Positions 26,199 through 33,611 of a DNA stretch of 64,000 nucleotides are shown in pieces. Location: contig JBIMKP010000005.1 in the NCBI GenBank assembly GCA_051861545.1, positions 87,438 to 151,437 on the forward strand, written 5' to 3'. Each line of letters begins with the position of its first letter. The first letter of the stretch is position 1. Source of the DNA: CAISCU01 sp051861545 (GTDB taxonomy: Bacteria > Bacteroidota > Bacteroidia > UKL13-3). Made by a program: the position numbers and the translations under genes. The notes below the pieces were generated by a model. The model ran no database searches and was not told the origin of the DNA. It saw nothing but the letters and a program-made list of their open reading frames with translations.

Positions 26199-26206
26199 CA
26201 AAAGTA
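26199..26206 (-). promoter_or_regulatory. -7 box of the int promoter
   Basis: TACTTTTG on the minus strand, 15 bp upstream of the integrase ATG. The expected upstream box position falls on the right arm repeat (26221-26240), which would let integrase binding repress its own transcription. Confidence 0.5.
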
Positions 26207-26220
26207 GTTTTTTATGTCAC

Positions 26221-26240
26221 TTACTGAAACTATACTGAAA
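26221..26240. repeat. Right arm-type integrase site (candidate)
   Basis: TTACTGAAACTATACTGAAA, 19 of 20 bases identical to 21924-21943 and in the same orientation. Located 38 bp upstream of the int ATG and 117 bp inside the right core repeat. Confidence 0.6.
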
Positions 26241-26356
26241 CAAAAAATTCATTCAATTACATTTGATTTCTTTCTATTGATTTGTTTAAACCCTTATAAA
26301 TACTATATTTATTGAGTATTAAAGGAATTTGAATATAATGAAATATGGATATTCTG

Positions 26357-26372
26357 TTCCCTCCCACACCAC
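26357..26372. repeat. attR core repeat
   Basis: Second copy of TTCCCTCCCACACCAC. It is the displaced original 3' end of tRNA-Phe, immediately followed by the original host terminator. Confidence 0.9.
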
Positions 26373-26375
26373 GTT

Positions 26376-26412
26376 AAACCCTTGTAAACACTACGTTTCC
26401 GAGGGTTTTTTT
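26376..26412 (+). terminator. Displaced host terminator of tRNA-Phe
   Basis: AAACCCT (26376-26382) pairs with AGGGTTT (26402-26408), followed by a T run. It sits directly beyond attR where the tRNA end used to be. Confidence 0.65.
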
Positions 26413-26507
26413 ATTTCTGGGGGCGGAATGGGGGACTGTTTTTAGTTTTTTTATAGAAAAGAATATAAACAAATACTAAAATAGCTTTAATAAGTTGGAT
26501 GTTTAAA

Positions 26508-26714
26508 TCATAAGGTTTTTAAAAAGACCTCTGCTTTTCTTGCTTTCTTTTTACCAGTCCTAATTAATTTCATTTCTTCTACTGCATCTTTTATTTCTGT
26601 TAATAGTAATGCCTTTTCATTTGTGATTACCGTGGCATTAACAGAGGAAAGACTGTTTAAAACCTCCATTAATGAAGAGGCTTTGTTATCAGGAATATCT
26701 AATAGTATTTTCAT
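26508..26714 (-). CDS. Small antitoxin-like protein without a visible toxin partner
   Basis: 68 residues: MKILLDIPDNKASSLMEVLNS at the start, then a helical, basic tail (EIKDAVEEMKLIRTGKKKARKAEVFL). Short proteins of this pattern in Bacteroidota usually precede a RelE/ParE-type toxin. No toxin reading frame follows here; the downstream 90 bp run into the attR region. Assigned from general resemblance. It may be an orphan antitoxin. Confidence 0.5.
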   Translation of the reverse strand: MKILLDIPDNKASSLMEVLNSLSSVNATVITNEKALLLTEIKDAVEEMKLIRTGKKKARKAEVFLKTL

Positions 26715-26774
26715 TGTGGTGCTTATAATTTGGCTATAAAATGGAATTTTATTCTCCTAAATTAACACATTTTC

Positions 26775-26810
26775 AAAACCCTTCAGAATGAAAGTTCCGG
26801 AGGGTTTTTT
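26775..26810. terminator. Intrinsic terminator
   Basis: AAAACCCTTC (26775-26784) pairs with GGAGGGTTTT (26799-26808), followed by T6. Related in sequence to the terminators at 26376 and 30384. Confidence 0.55.
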
Positions 26811-26840
26811 GTTTTATGATATTGGGCAAATAAACCAGTT

Positions 26841-27088
26841 TAGGGCCAGCTGAAAAAGACAGAAACAAGTCAGATTTTAGACGCTGCCAAATTAGATGTA
26901 TATTAAATACCTCAATTTGGCAGCAACGACAAAGATGACTTTGTTTCTGTCTTTATGTAATTTGAAAACTCATTTTACTTGATGCTAAGATTTTTAAGCA
27001 ATTACTCTTAAAATCTAACATTTAAATTATTAAAACAAAGTCTAATTGATTGATAAAAAGTCTAAATAAAGATTTTCAGCAGGCCCTA
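26841..27088. repeat. MITE-like unit with terminal and internal inverted repeats
   Basis: Termini TAGGGCCAGCTGAAAA (26841-26856) and TTTTCAGCAGGCCCTA (27073-27088) are inverted, 15 of 16 matching. Inside the left half is a 100-bp hairpin: AAAGACAGAAACAAGTCA (26855-26872) against TGACTTTGTTTCTGTCTTT (26936-26954), with a nested pair GCTGCCAAATT (26883-26893) and AATTTGGCAGC (26914-26924). No coding capacity. A shorter unit with the same ends occurs at 42028-42064. Confidence 0.55.
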
Positions 27089-27105
27089 GTTTAAGTATTA
27101 TTAAC

Positions 27106-28491
27106 TCAATCTACCTTCAACATCTTTTTATTAAGAATGAGGTTTTTATTATCATCTAATAAATGTAGAAAATAAAGTCCTTGCGACAAGTTATTTACAT
27201 TTAGATGAGCACTGCCTGTAAACTCGTATTCTATGCATTTTTTACCTTGTAAATTATAAACACTGGCATAATATTTTTTACCAAAAGGGAGTTCAATACT
27301 TATTTTATCAGTAAATGGATTGGGGTAAATTTCTAATTCTGGATAATTTGTTTGGGTTTCAATATCTCCATTTAAATTTGTTCTAAATACATAGGTTCTG
27401 TATTTCCTTTCATTCTTTTCATTCCTTTCAACTCTTCTTCCGGAACCATAATAGCCGCCAAATTTAGAAGCACCTATGCTTTGAATTTGTACCCCTTCTT
27501 TAAACGGTTTCTCCCACTCTACTTGCAAATTGCTGTCTAATTTTAGTAAAGTATATTCTGCAAGTATAAAACCATTATCAGGAGTGCTTGAAATTGTATT
27601 AAAATTACCATTGATTTTAGTCAAACTAACTGAATCTCCATACTCATTGAATTTATAAATAAAAGTACCATTTAATTCCGAAGGTGAAGCTGATACATCA
27701 ACTAGCATGTAATATGAATTATTTTTTTCTACCATGTCTATGTATTTACAATCATATAAACGTTTTCCATTTTTCCTACCCCAAAAATTTGCTTTAATGA
27801 TGTTTCCAAGAGTGTCAATACTTAAGCTTGTTAAGTATCCAAGCCCATGTTGTGAACAGAATGCCAAAATCTCTGAATTATTTTGGTTCAAGAACGTTTT
27901 TCTCACCTGGCTATTCCAGCCATAATTAAATTCAAACTTACCTAAGGTATCACCATTCATTGAACGATATTCAACTACCGGATTCATTTGAGTTCCCTGT
28001 GGATGATAAAAAAATCTATACCCACCGGTTACTATTTTTCCGTTTAATAACCTATTACACACATTCTGTGTGAGATAAGTGTTGGTATAAATAACCTTTT
28101 CTAATTTAAATTTTCCATCAGCACTTATTTGATACAAATTATTTCTTTGTGGAAATGGAAGTCCTGGCCCAATCATAAAAAAGGTATTATATTCATCGAA
28201 ACTGACAATATTGTCTATATAATCTCCTCCTTGAATTTTTGGACTTACCATCCAAATAAGTTTGCCATAATTATTAAATTTATAAATACAATTGTTCCAC
28301 TGCTTTGGTCCAGCCAATATTAACTCTCCATTATTCGATTCGATAATTTTAGTTAAAGGAATTTCATTTAATCCTTCTTCTTGATTTGATTCCCACTCAA
28401 AGGATTGTGCCTTACCATAAAATGATAAGGCACAAAGCTCAAGGCTTATAAGAATTAATATAAATTTTATTTTATTGAACATTTTACTCAA
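27106..28491 (-). CDS. T9SS-secreted protein with type A sorting domain
   Basis: 461 residues. Signal peptide (ends YGKAQ), a central region of repeated beta-propeller-like strands typical of secreted WD/kelch-like proteins (NNGELILAGPKQWNNCIYKFNNYGKLIW, GFILAEYTLLKLDSNLQVEW), and a C-terminal T9SS sorting domain from LEIYPNPFTDKISIELP to the end (KMLKVD). The sorting tail directs export by PorSS and surface attachment. No catalytic motif is visible. The last 112 bp of the gene recur as a fragment at 30117. Confidence 0.82.
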   Translation of the reverse strand: MSKMFNKIKFILILISLELCALSFYGKAQSFEWESNQEEGLNEIPLTKIIESNNGELILAGPKQWNNCIYKFNNYGKLIWMVSPKIQGGDYIDNIVSFDEYNTFFMIGPGLPFPQRNNLYQISADGKFKLEKVIYTNTYLTQNVCNRLLNGKIVTGGYRFFYHPQGTQMNPVVEYRSMNGDTLGKFEFNYGWNSQVRKTFLNQNNSEILAFCSQHGLGYLTSLSIDTLGNIIKANFWGRKNGKRLYDCKYIDMVEKNNSYYMLVDVSASPSELNGTFIYKFNEYGDSVSLTKINGNFNTISSTPDNGFILAEYTLLKLDSNLQVEWEKPFKEGVQIQSIGASKFGGYYGSGRRVERNEKNERKYRTYVFRTNLNGDIETQTNYPELEIYPNPFTDKISIELPFGKKYYASVYNLQGKKCIEYEFTGSAHLNVNNLSQGLYFLHLLDDNKNLILNKKMLKVD

Positions 28492-28593
28492 TTAGTAATT
28501 TAAAGTTAAGGTTTTCTCTAGAAAACACGGTTAACTCATTGTTATTAATAATTTCTTTCTGAAGAAATTCTTTGCTTAAAAAATTTAGTTTTA

Positions 28594-29940
28594 TCACTGC
28601 TTAATTATTTTTTGGATGAAATATTCGTCCTCATTTTTAATCAAAACAAAATATATTCCAGGGGGAAAATCTGAAATATCTAATTGGTCATTTTTATATT
28701 GATATTTCATTTTGTTTCCCGAAACATTAAAAATCGAAATTTGATTCAGGTCAAAGTAATAATGCTCCAAATCAAGATTTAATAAGCTGGTTGTAGGATT
28801 GGGATACAAAAATGTTTCTCTTTTATATTTTAATTCGTCAATTCCAATAGGCTTATAATTTTCAGGCGCAAAGTAAAATGAGTGATACTTTTCAATACAA
28901 TTTCCTTGTTTATACATAGTAAAATGAAACAATACGGATTGTGGTAAAGCATCATAACTTTTATTATCCATATAAAAAGTAGACTTCACAAAGAAAGAAT
29001 CATTAAATTTTAAAATCTCAATTTTTGGGTCTTTTTCAAATGGAATTTTTGTTTTTAGATTAACATTTAACAAATCAATGTTTTTGGCATCAAAATACAA
29101 ATCGTATTGAAGTGTATCTCCTGGTTTAAGCCTACTATTAAATATTCCAGCAACATCTATTTTTAATGAATCTTGAAAACTCATGATATTAGGAGTATTT
29201 CTGTTACGAACACTTAAAATAATAAAATGGATGTTACTTAAACTACCTGATTCATGAAACTCTCTTACTTCAATTATAAAAAGAAATAAACCGGTATCAG
29301 GGAGTTGCTTGATTAAAACATCCCCAGTTTCGGAATTTATAGATATACTATTGGGAGGAATGCTAGAAAACTTTGAGTTAAGTGAATAGTGTAAACTATC
29401 TATAAATTCAGTTTCAATCGGAAGAGAAAATCGTATACCTGGATAAAAATCTATCAAGCCATTTTGAAGCAATTTGTAAGATACATCTAATGATGTAAGA
29501 GCAGATAACTTGATGACAGACTCTAAAAAAAATTGAGTATTTACATTTGCATTTTTTCCAAAAAATAATGTATTGGTGTCTATTGTTACATTTAAAATGA
29601 AAGTACCACAATAGAAATATTGGTAAATTGTATCATAAGTACACTTCCATAGTCCATCGCATAATAATTCTGCATTGCCCAATTTTACGTACGCAGATTT
29701 TGAATCACCAAATTTAAAAAGAACTGAATCAGGGATATTATCATCTTCAAAAAAGATAACTGCATCGAACTGATAATCTGTTAAAGTTAAACCTCCTGGA
29801 CAAATAGAATTGGTTAATTTTTCATGATTGATATAACCTCCAAGTGGAGTAAAAGCCAAACTTTGAAAACTTGTCAAGCATAATAAATATAACAAAAATG
29901 ATTGATAAGATTTTCTTATAGTTTTATTACTTTTTCGCAT
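28594..29940 (-). CDS. T9SS-secreted protein with type A sorting domain
   Basis: 448 residues. Signal peptide (ends FQSLA), beta-sandwich-rich middle with an Ig/cadherin-like segment (KFSSIPPNSISINSETGDVLIKQLPDTGLFLFIIEVREF), and a C-terminal sorting domain starting TFLYPNPTTSLLNLDLE and ending IIKQ. Surface or secreted role; ligand unknown. Upstream neighbour of 27106 in the same direction with a 102-bp gap; the two may share a transcript. Confidence 0.8.
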   Translation of the reverse strand: MRKSNKTIRKSYQSFLLYLLCLTSFQSLAFTPLGGYINHEKLTNSICPGGLTLTDYQFDAVIFFEDDNIPDSVLFKFGDSKSAYVKLGNAELLCDGLWKCTYDTIYQYFYCGTFILNVTIDTNTLFFGKNANVNTQFFLESVIKLSALTSLDVSYKLLQNGLIDFYPGIRFSLPIETEFIDSLHYSLNSKFSSIPPNSISINSETGDVLIKQLPDTGLFLFIIEVREFHESGSLSNIHFIILSVRNRNTPNIMSFQDSLKIDVAGIFNSRLKPGDTLQYDLYFDAKNIDLLNVNLKTKIPFEKDPKIEILKFNDSFFVKSTFYMDNKSYDALPQSVLFHFTMYKQGNCIEKYHSFYFAPENYKPIGIDELKYKRETFLYPNPTTSLLNLDLEHYYFDLNQISIFNVSGNKMKYQYKNDQLDISDFPPGIYFVLIKNEDEYFIQKIIKQ

Positions 29941-30116
29941 AACAATGAATTTTCTGTTTCAACTTTAATTAAATATAACTAGTGGAATTTATAAATAATG
30001 AAACACAAGGATTTTAAGTTTTTTTTTACAAAGTAGATTCTCTTTTCAAGAAATCTTAAACTTGTTATCATTTAAAAATACAAATTAAATTATTTCAACT
30101 ATCAGGAGTTTTAATA

Positions 30117-30228
30117 TCAATCTAACTTCAACATCTTTTTATTTAGAATGAGGTTTTTATTATCATCTAATAAATGCAGAAAATAAAGTCCTTGCGATAA
30201 GTTATTTACAATTAGATGAGCACTGCCT
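30117..30228 (-). pseudogene. Fragment of a T9SS sorting domain
   Basis: 112 bp about 95% identical, without gaps, to 27106-27217. Read on the minus strand it still gives an open tail, SAHLIVNNLSQGLYFLHLLDD..., ending MLKLD and stop, but the frame has no start or upstream gene. It is a duplicated C-terminal stub, or what remains of a deleted paralogue of the gene at 27106. Confidence 0.85.
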
Positions 30229-30270
30229 TAGAATGAGTAAATCTTATTTCCTTCTTTTTATTTTTATTGG

Positions 30271-30306
30271 TTTTGTTAGAAAAAATTTCAATTTTTTCTA
30301 ACAAAA
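30271..30306. repeat. Perfect 17-bp inverted repeat with 2-nt loop
   Basis: TTTTGTTAGAAAAAATT (30271-30287) and AATTTTTTCTAACAAAA (30290-30306). Very AT-rich; lies between the T9SS fragment and the terminator at 30384. Hairpin or deletion scar of an inverted element. Confidence 0.7.
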
Positions 30307-30383
30307 AGTTTAACAAGAGTTTCTACCTAAATTTTTTACTTTAAGAATAAATATTTAATGCTTTCATCATTTTAAACATTCTC

Positions 30384-30419
30384 AAAACCCTTCAGAATAT
30401 TACTTCCAAAGGGTTTTTT
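30384..30419. terminator. Intrinsic terminator at the end of the OmpA-like gene
   Basis: AAAACCCTT (30384-30392) pairs with AAAGGGTTTT (30408-30417) by the CCCTT/AAGGG core, T run on both strands. It ends 4 bp from the stop of the gene at 30423. Confidence 0.55.
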
Positions 30420-30422
30420 GTT

Positions 30423-31682
30423 TTAGTCTTTTATTACATGTTTATTCTGTAATTGATACCAAGGATAGAGGTTCATTTCTCGTTTTTTGAATATTATCCA
30501 GCGTTGGGTTCTATCTTCATATTGTCCGCTGAATCCCTTAAACTTTCCATGCTTTAATTCGGATACCGACATAAACGGAGTTAGAATCGTGTCTTTTCTG
30601 TTTTCATTATTTACAAGAAGAAATCTGATTTGGGGAGGTTTGCTCATGTTCATTACCCGAATACTCATTTTATTGGCAGAGATTTTCTTTTTAAACGACC
30701 AGTAAAAACGCGGACAATCATTATACATATCAATCCTTTTTAAAGTATATCCACTAACTTTTGATTCTATAAGAGTTGTTTTCGTATCTAATGGAGGTTT
30801 TACTATAAAATCTAGGTTCATTTTTGCACATTTGGTTGCCACAATTTCATAGTAACTAGTACCATTCCTATTCACAATTTTAATCTTAATTCCATTTACA
30901 GGTGACCAGGTTCTTCCATTCTGGCCATCACTCGAATTAAAAAAGGACATTCGTTTTGCATCTGCACAACTATCAGTTATTGGAATATATATTGTAACAG
31001 GCTTATTGAAATTACAATTTCCACTTTTACTTCTTATGCTTATCATACCACCAGAAACCAATTGATTCTCATTATTACCCATAGTTTGTAGGCTTTGGGC
31101 CATGATGTCTTCAATACTCAAGGCTTCAATAATCTCCAAATCACTACTGTCATTCAAATCACAAATGCTTCCTTTTAGAATGGTCCCATTTTTTAATACA
31201 AGCAAAGTATCACCCATTTTACAAGTATCTTTTGGTGCAGGTAAAGGTTTGGGAATTGGTTTAAAAACCACAACAATTTCAACCCTGCGATTGCGGCTTT
31301 TTAAGTTTTCTGATGCGGAGTCTCTTCCTGCCATGTTTTCGCCGTAATAACTTCTTTTAATTATTTTTTCATTGATTCCCGTTTCTTCAAACAAACCTTG
31401 CACAGTGGCAACTCGCCTATCAGAAAGTTTGATATTGTAAAGACTATCTGCGTCGCTATCTGTAAACCCTCTTAGAAAAACAGATTTAACTTGTTCAATA
31501 TTTAAAGTATCCAGAAAATCGTTGATACGTTTACTTTCATTATCATTTAGCTCATGTTTTGCAGAGCTAAAATAGACACTCCATCTGATGAAACTTTCTT
31601 TCTCTTTAGTTTGATCTTGAACTTGAGCCCAAACATCAAAGGAATTTAGAAGCACTGTTAAAAGAATAAGAATGTTTTTCAT
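30423..31682 (-). CDS. Secreted protein with N-terminal OmpA domain
   Basis: 419 residues. Signal peptide (ends VWAQ). Residues ~30-140 are an OmpA-type peptidoglycan-binding domain: VYFSSAKHELNDNE, RGFTDSDADSLYNIKLSDRRVATVQ, YYGENMAGRDSASENLKSRNRRVEIVV. The remaining ~270 residues are beta-rich (MISIRSKSGNCNFNKPVTIYIPI) and not recognised. The OmpA domain at the N-terminus rather than the C-terminus is unusual. Probable periplasmic envelope-anchoring protein. Confidence 0.78.
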   Translation of the reverse strand: MKNILILLTVLLNSFDVWAQVQDQTKEKESFIRWSVYFSSAKHELNDNESKRINDFLDTLNIEQVKSVFLRGFTDSDADSLYNIKLSDRRVATVQGLFEETGINEKIIKRSYYGENMAGRDSASENLKSRNRRVEIVVVFKPIPKPLPAPKDTCKMGDTLLVLKNGTILKGSICDLNDSSDLEIIEALSIEDIMAQSLQTMGNNENQLVSGGMISIRSKSGNCNFNKPVTIYIPITDSCADAKRMSFFNSSDGQNGRTWSPVNGIKIKIVNRNGTSYYEIVATKCAKMNLDFIVKPPLDTKTTLIESKVSGYTLKRIDMYNDCPRFYWSFKKKISANKMSIRVMNMSKPPQIRFLLVNNENRKDTILTPFMSVSELKHGKFKGFSGQYEDRTQRWIIFKKREMNLYPWYQLQNKHVIKD

Positions 31683-31936
31683 AGAGTAGTAATTAAGGAT
31701 GAAACAAAGACTTCAAATTTGATTAAAAATTCTGATACTAAAGGAGCAAATCCTTTAAGCTTTGTTTTTTAACGGATAAAAGTAGAGTTTAAGTATTTTT
31801 TAATTTATTTTGAGATAAATCAAAGGGGATATATCTTCATGAAAGCAATTTTACCAGAGGAATCTTATCTTGTTTATATTTAAACTATAAACAGGTACTT
31901 TACAATAAATGAGCTAAAAGATTTTAATAATTTAGA

Positions 31937-32542
31937 ATGAAAACAGTAGTATTCATAGTAGTTTTATTTACTTCAAATTTTTGTTATTGTCAGCTTAGTT
32001 TTGATGCTGATTGGATCAAAATTAAGTTTATAAAACAATGGAAAAAAAGTGATGTAGCTTATCAGAAACTAATGCTTAAAGATTATGTTTTTGATTTCGC
32101 ATGGCGTACAAATAAAAAAAATGAAATACATAATTTATGTTCAAGGAGCAAATCTGAAACGCTTTTTTCTATAAGTGAGGTAGTTGATGTAACTAATTAT
32201 TTTGTGCAATATTTTGTTAAATCAAACCCCCAAAATGATTCTCTTCATTATTGTGTATTTAAGTTTTTAGATGCTCATCAAACATTACTTACATTCGACC
32301 AAAAAACACAAGTTTATGATTGGATTTATTCTACTTATCTTGAAAATCGAAATAGTAGAAGACAGATCTTATCTGAAATTGAACTAAAACGACTTATAAC
32401 AGTTATTCAATTGCTTTTTCATGAAAAATTTGTCTCGTGGGCTAAAGTGGCAGTTGAAAAGGAATATCCAAACCTAAAATTTGAGGATTTGAATTTGCAA
32501 TATTCTGACACTACTATCTTTTCGAAGTGCTCTTGTCAGTGA
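31937..32542 (+). CDS. Secreted protein of unknown function
   Basis: 201 residues with a signal peptide (MKTVVFIVVLFTSNFCYCQ). The mature part is mostly helical and ends with KCSCQ. No family recognised. Stands alone, convergent to the ketosynthase cluster. Confidence 0.55.
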   Translation: MKTVVFIVVLFTSNFCYCQLSFDADWIKIKFIKQWKKSDVAYQKLMLKDYVFDFAWRTNKKNEIHNLCSRSKSETLFSISEVVDVTNYFVQYFVKSNPQNDSLHYCVFKFLDAHQTLLTFDQKTQVYDWIYSTYLENRNSRRQILSEIELKRLITVIQLLFHEKFVSWAKVAVEKEYPNLKFEDLNLQYSDTTIFSKCSCQ

Positions 32543-32551
32543 TTTTTTGAT

Positions 32552-32600
32552 TTGACTAGATTTTCAAAAAATGCTTTTTTGGAAATGTTGAATTAGTCAA
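32552..32600. terminator. Convergent hairpin, possible terminator
   Basis: TTGACTA (32552-32558) pairs with TAGTCAA (32594-32600), with an inner AAAAAA/TTTTTT stem. Located between a plus-strand gene and the end of the minus-strand cluster. Confidence 0.4.
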
Positions 32601-32621
32601 TGGTTTCACCAAATTAGATTC

Positions 32622-33611
32622 CTACCCAAAATCCAACACCTGAGCACCTATACTCAATCCTGCACCGGAGCCAAGAATAAGCAACTTTTTTCCTTTTGTT
32701 TCAAATCCTGAATTCAATAGTTTTTCTAGTCCAAGTGGGATGGATGCGGAGATGCAGTTGCCATAATCGGCAAGGGTTTCAACGATTTTATCAGAGTTGG
32801 GCATATAGGTGTTCCTGAAAAAATCATTACCAAATTTACTTGCCTGATGAGTGATGATGGCATCAAATTCACAAAGTTTAGTTTTTGATTCCTTTTGCAC
32901 TTCAAGTATAAATGGTTCAAATTTCGACTTAATCAATTTCATCATACCCTTGCCATTCATTTTAAAATGATAACCTTGGTCATCTGCTAGTGCATTTATT
33001 CCTCTGTTTACATAACCGCCAATGGGTACATTCGCAAACAAGGCTCCTGAAGTATAATTTTTAAATTGGATATAAGTCTGTTTAAATCCTATGTGTTCCG
33101 ATGCTTCTAGAATCATTGCTACAGCTGCATCTCCAAATAATCCGAATACTTTTTCGTCGTGTTTATTAAGTGCTGCTGAAGCGATTTCTGAACATACCAA
33201 TGCAATTCTTTTATACCTGCCACTTTGTATGAATAATTGGGATATATCCAATGCATTCATAAAACTCAAACAAGTACTGTCGATATCCATACAATGAAAC
33301 TCAACCTTATCATCGGTTAACTTTGATTTGATAATGGCTGAGGTATGTGGCACCGGATAATCAAAAGATGCTCCGCAATAAATGAGCAAATTGATATCAC
33401 TTATTTGAATTCCGCTCTTTTCAATAGCCTTTTTTAGTGCCCTTACGCCCATCTCAGAAACAGTTTCTTCAGCTGAGGCTTTGTGTCGGAATTGTACGCC
33501 TGTATTTTTTTCAATTCTGCCCTCAACACCCTTTACTTGTTTATCGAGTTCTTCTGATGAAATACGTTGTTTGGGTAAGTATTTTTCAATAGCTAGTATA
33601 TTGGTTTTCAT
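32622..33611 (-). CDS. 3-oxoacyl-ACP synthase III-like ketosynthase
   Basis: 329 residues, usual FabH/OleA length. The thiolase-fold catalytic triad is visible: Cys114 in DSTCLSFMNAL, His255 in THQASKFG, Asn285 in YGNCISASIP. It would condense an acyl thioester with a malonyl or second acyl unit. It differs from housekeeping FabH in the active-site surroundings and belongs to a seven-gene biosynthetic string, so a secondary-metabolite role is more likely than fatty-acid initiation. Last gene; starts 26 bp inside the preceding gene. Confidence 0.85.
   Translation of the reverse strand: MKTNILAIEKYLPKQRISSEELDKQVKGVEGRIEKNTGVQFRHKASAEETVSEMGVRALKKAIEKSGIQISDINLLIYCGASFDYPVPHTSAIIKSKLTDDKVEFHCMDIDSTCLSFMNALDISQLFIQSGRYKRIALVCSEIASAALNKHDEKVFGLFGDAAVAMILEASEHIGFKQTYIQFKNYTSGALFANVPIGGYVNRGINALADDQGYHFKMNGKGMMKLIKSKFEPFILEVQKESKTKLCEFDAIITHQASKFGNDFFRNTYMPNSDKIVETLADYGNCISASIPLGLEKLLNSGFETKGKKLLILGSGAGLSIGAQVLDFG

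Larger units (their letters stand above)
21851..26372. mobile_element. Compact integrated element in tRNA-Phe, candidate phage satellite
   Basis: A 16-bp perfect direct repeat, TTCCCTCCCACACCAC, lies at 21851-21866 inside tRNA-Phe and again at 26357-26372; one unit is 4506 bp. All six internal genes lie on the minus strand: tyrosine integrase, HTH/excisionase-like protein, unknown protein, replication-initiator-like protein, P27-type terminase small subunit and a gp3-like terminase small subunit. There is no capsid, tail or large terminase gene. Both ends carry a 20-bp arm-type repeat. Several of its genes have strong GGGGG-type ribosome-binding sites, unlike neighbouring host genes. Best reading: an integrated satellite packaged by a helper phage. 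Confidence 0.8.
26715..27105. other. Intergenic region, 391 bp, no gene
   Basis: No credible reading frame. It holds a terminator (26775-26810) and the MITE-like inverted-repeat unit (26841-27088), which fill most of it. Confidence 0.7.
29941..30422. other. Intergenic region, 482 bp, holding a gene fragment and inverted repeats
   Basis: Contains no intact gene. It includes the T9SS tail fragment (30117-30228), a perfect 17-bp inverted repeat (30271-30306) and a terminator (30384-30419). The first ~175 bp look like plain AT-rich leader of the gene at 28594. Confidence 0.7.

Noticed and set aside
21851..26372. Reading the element as an integrative conjugative or mobilisable element
   Set aside because: No relaxase, coupling protein or T4SS gene is seen; the only candidate initiator looks like a replication protein and the other genes look like packaging proteins.
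26855..26954. Riboswitch or structured RNA in the nested hairpin
   Set aside because: It is a simple long inverted repeat between terminal inverted repeats; no conserved riboswitch core recognised and no gene directly downstream in a suitable orientation.
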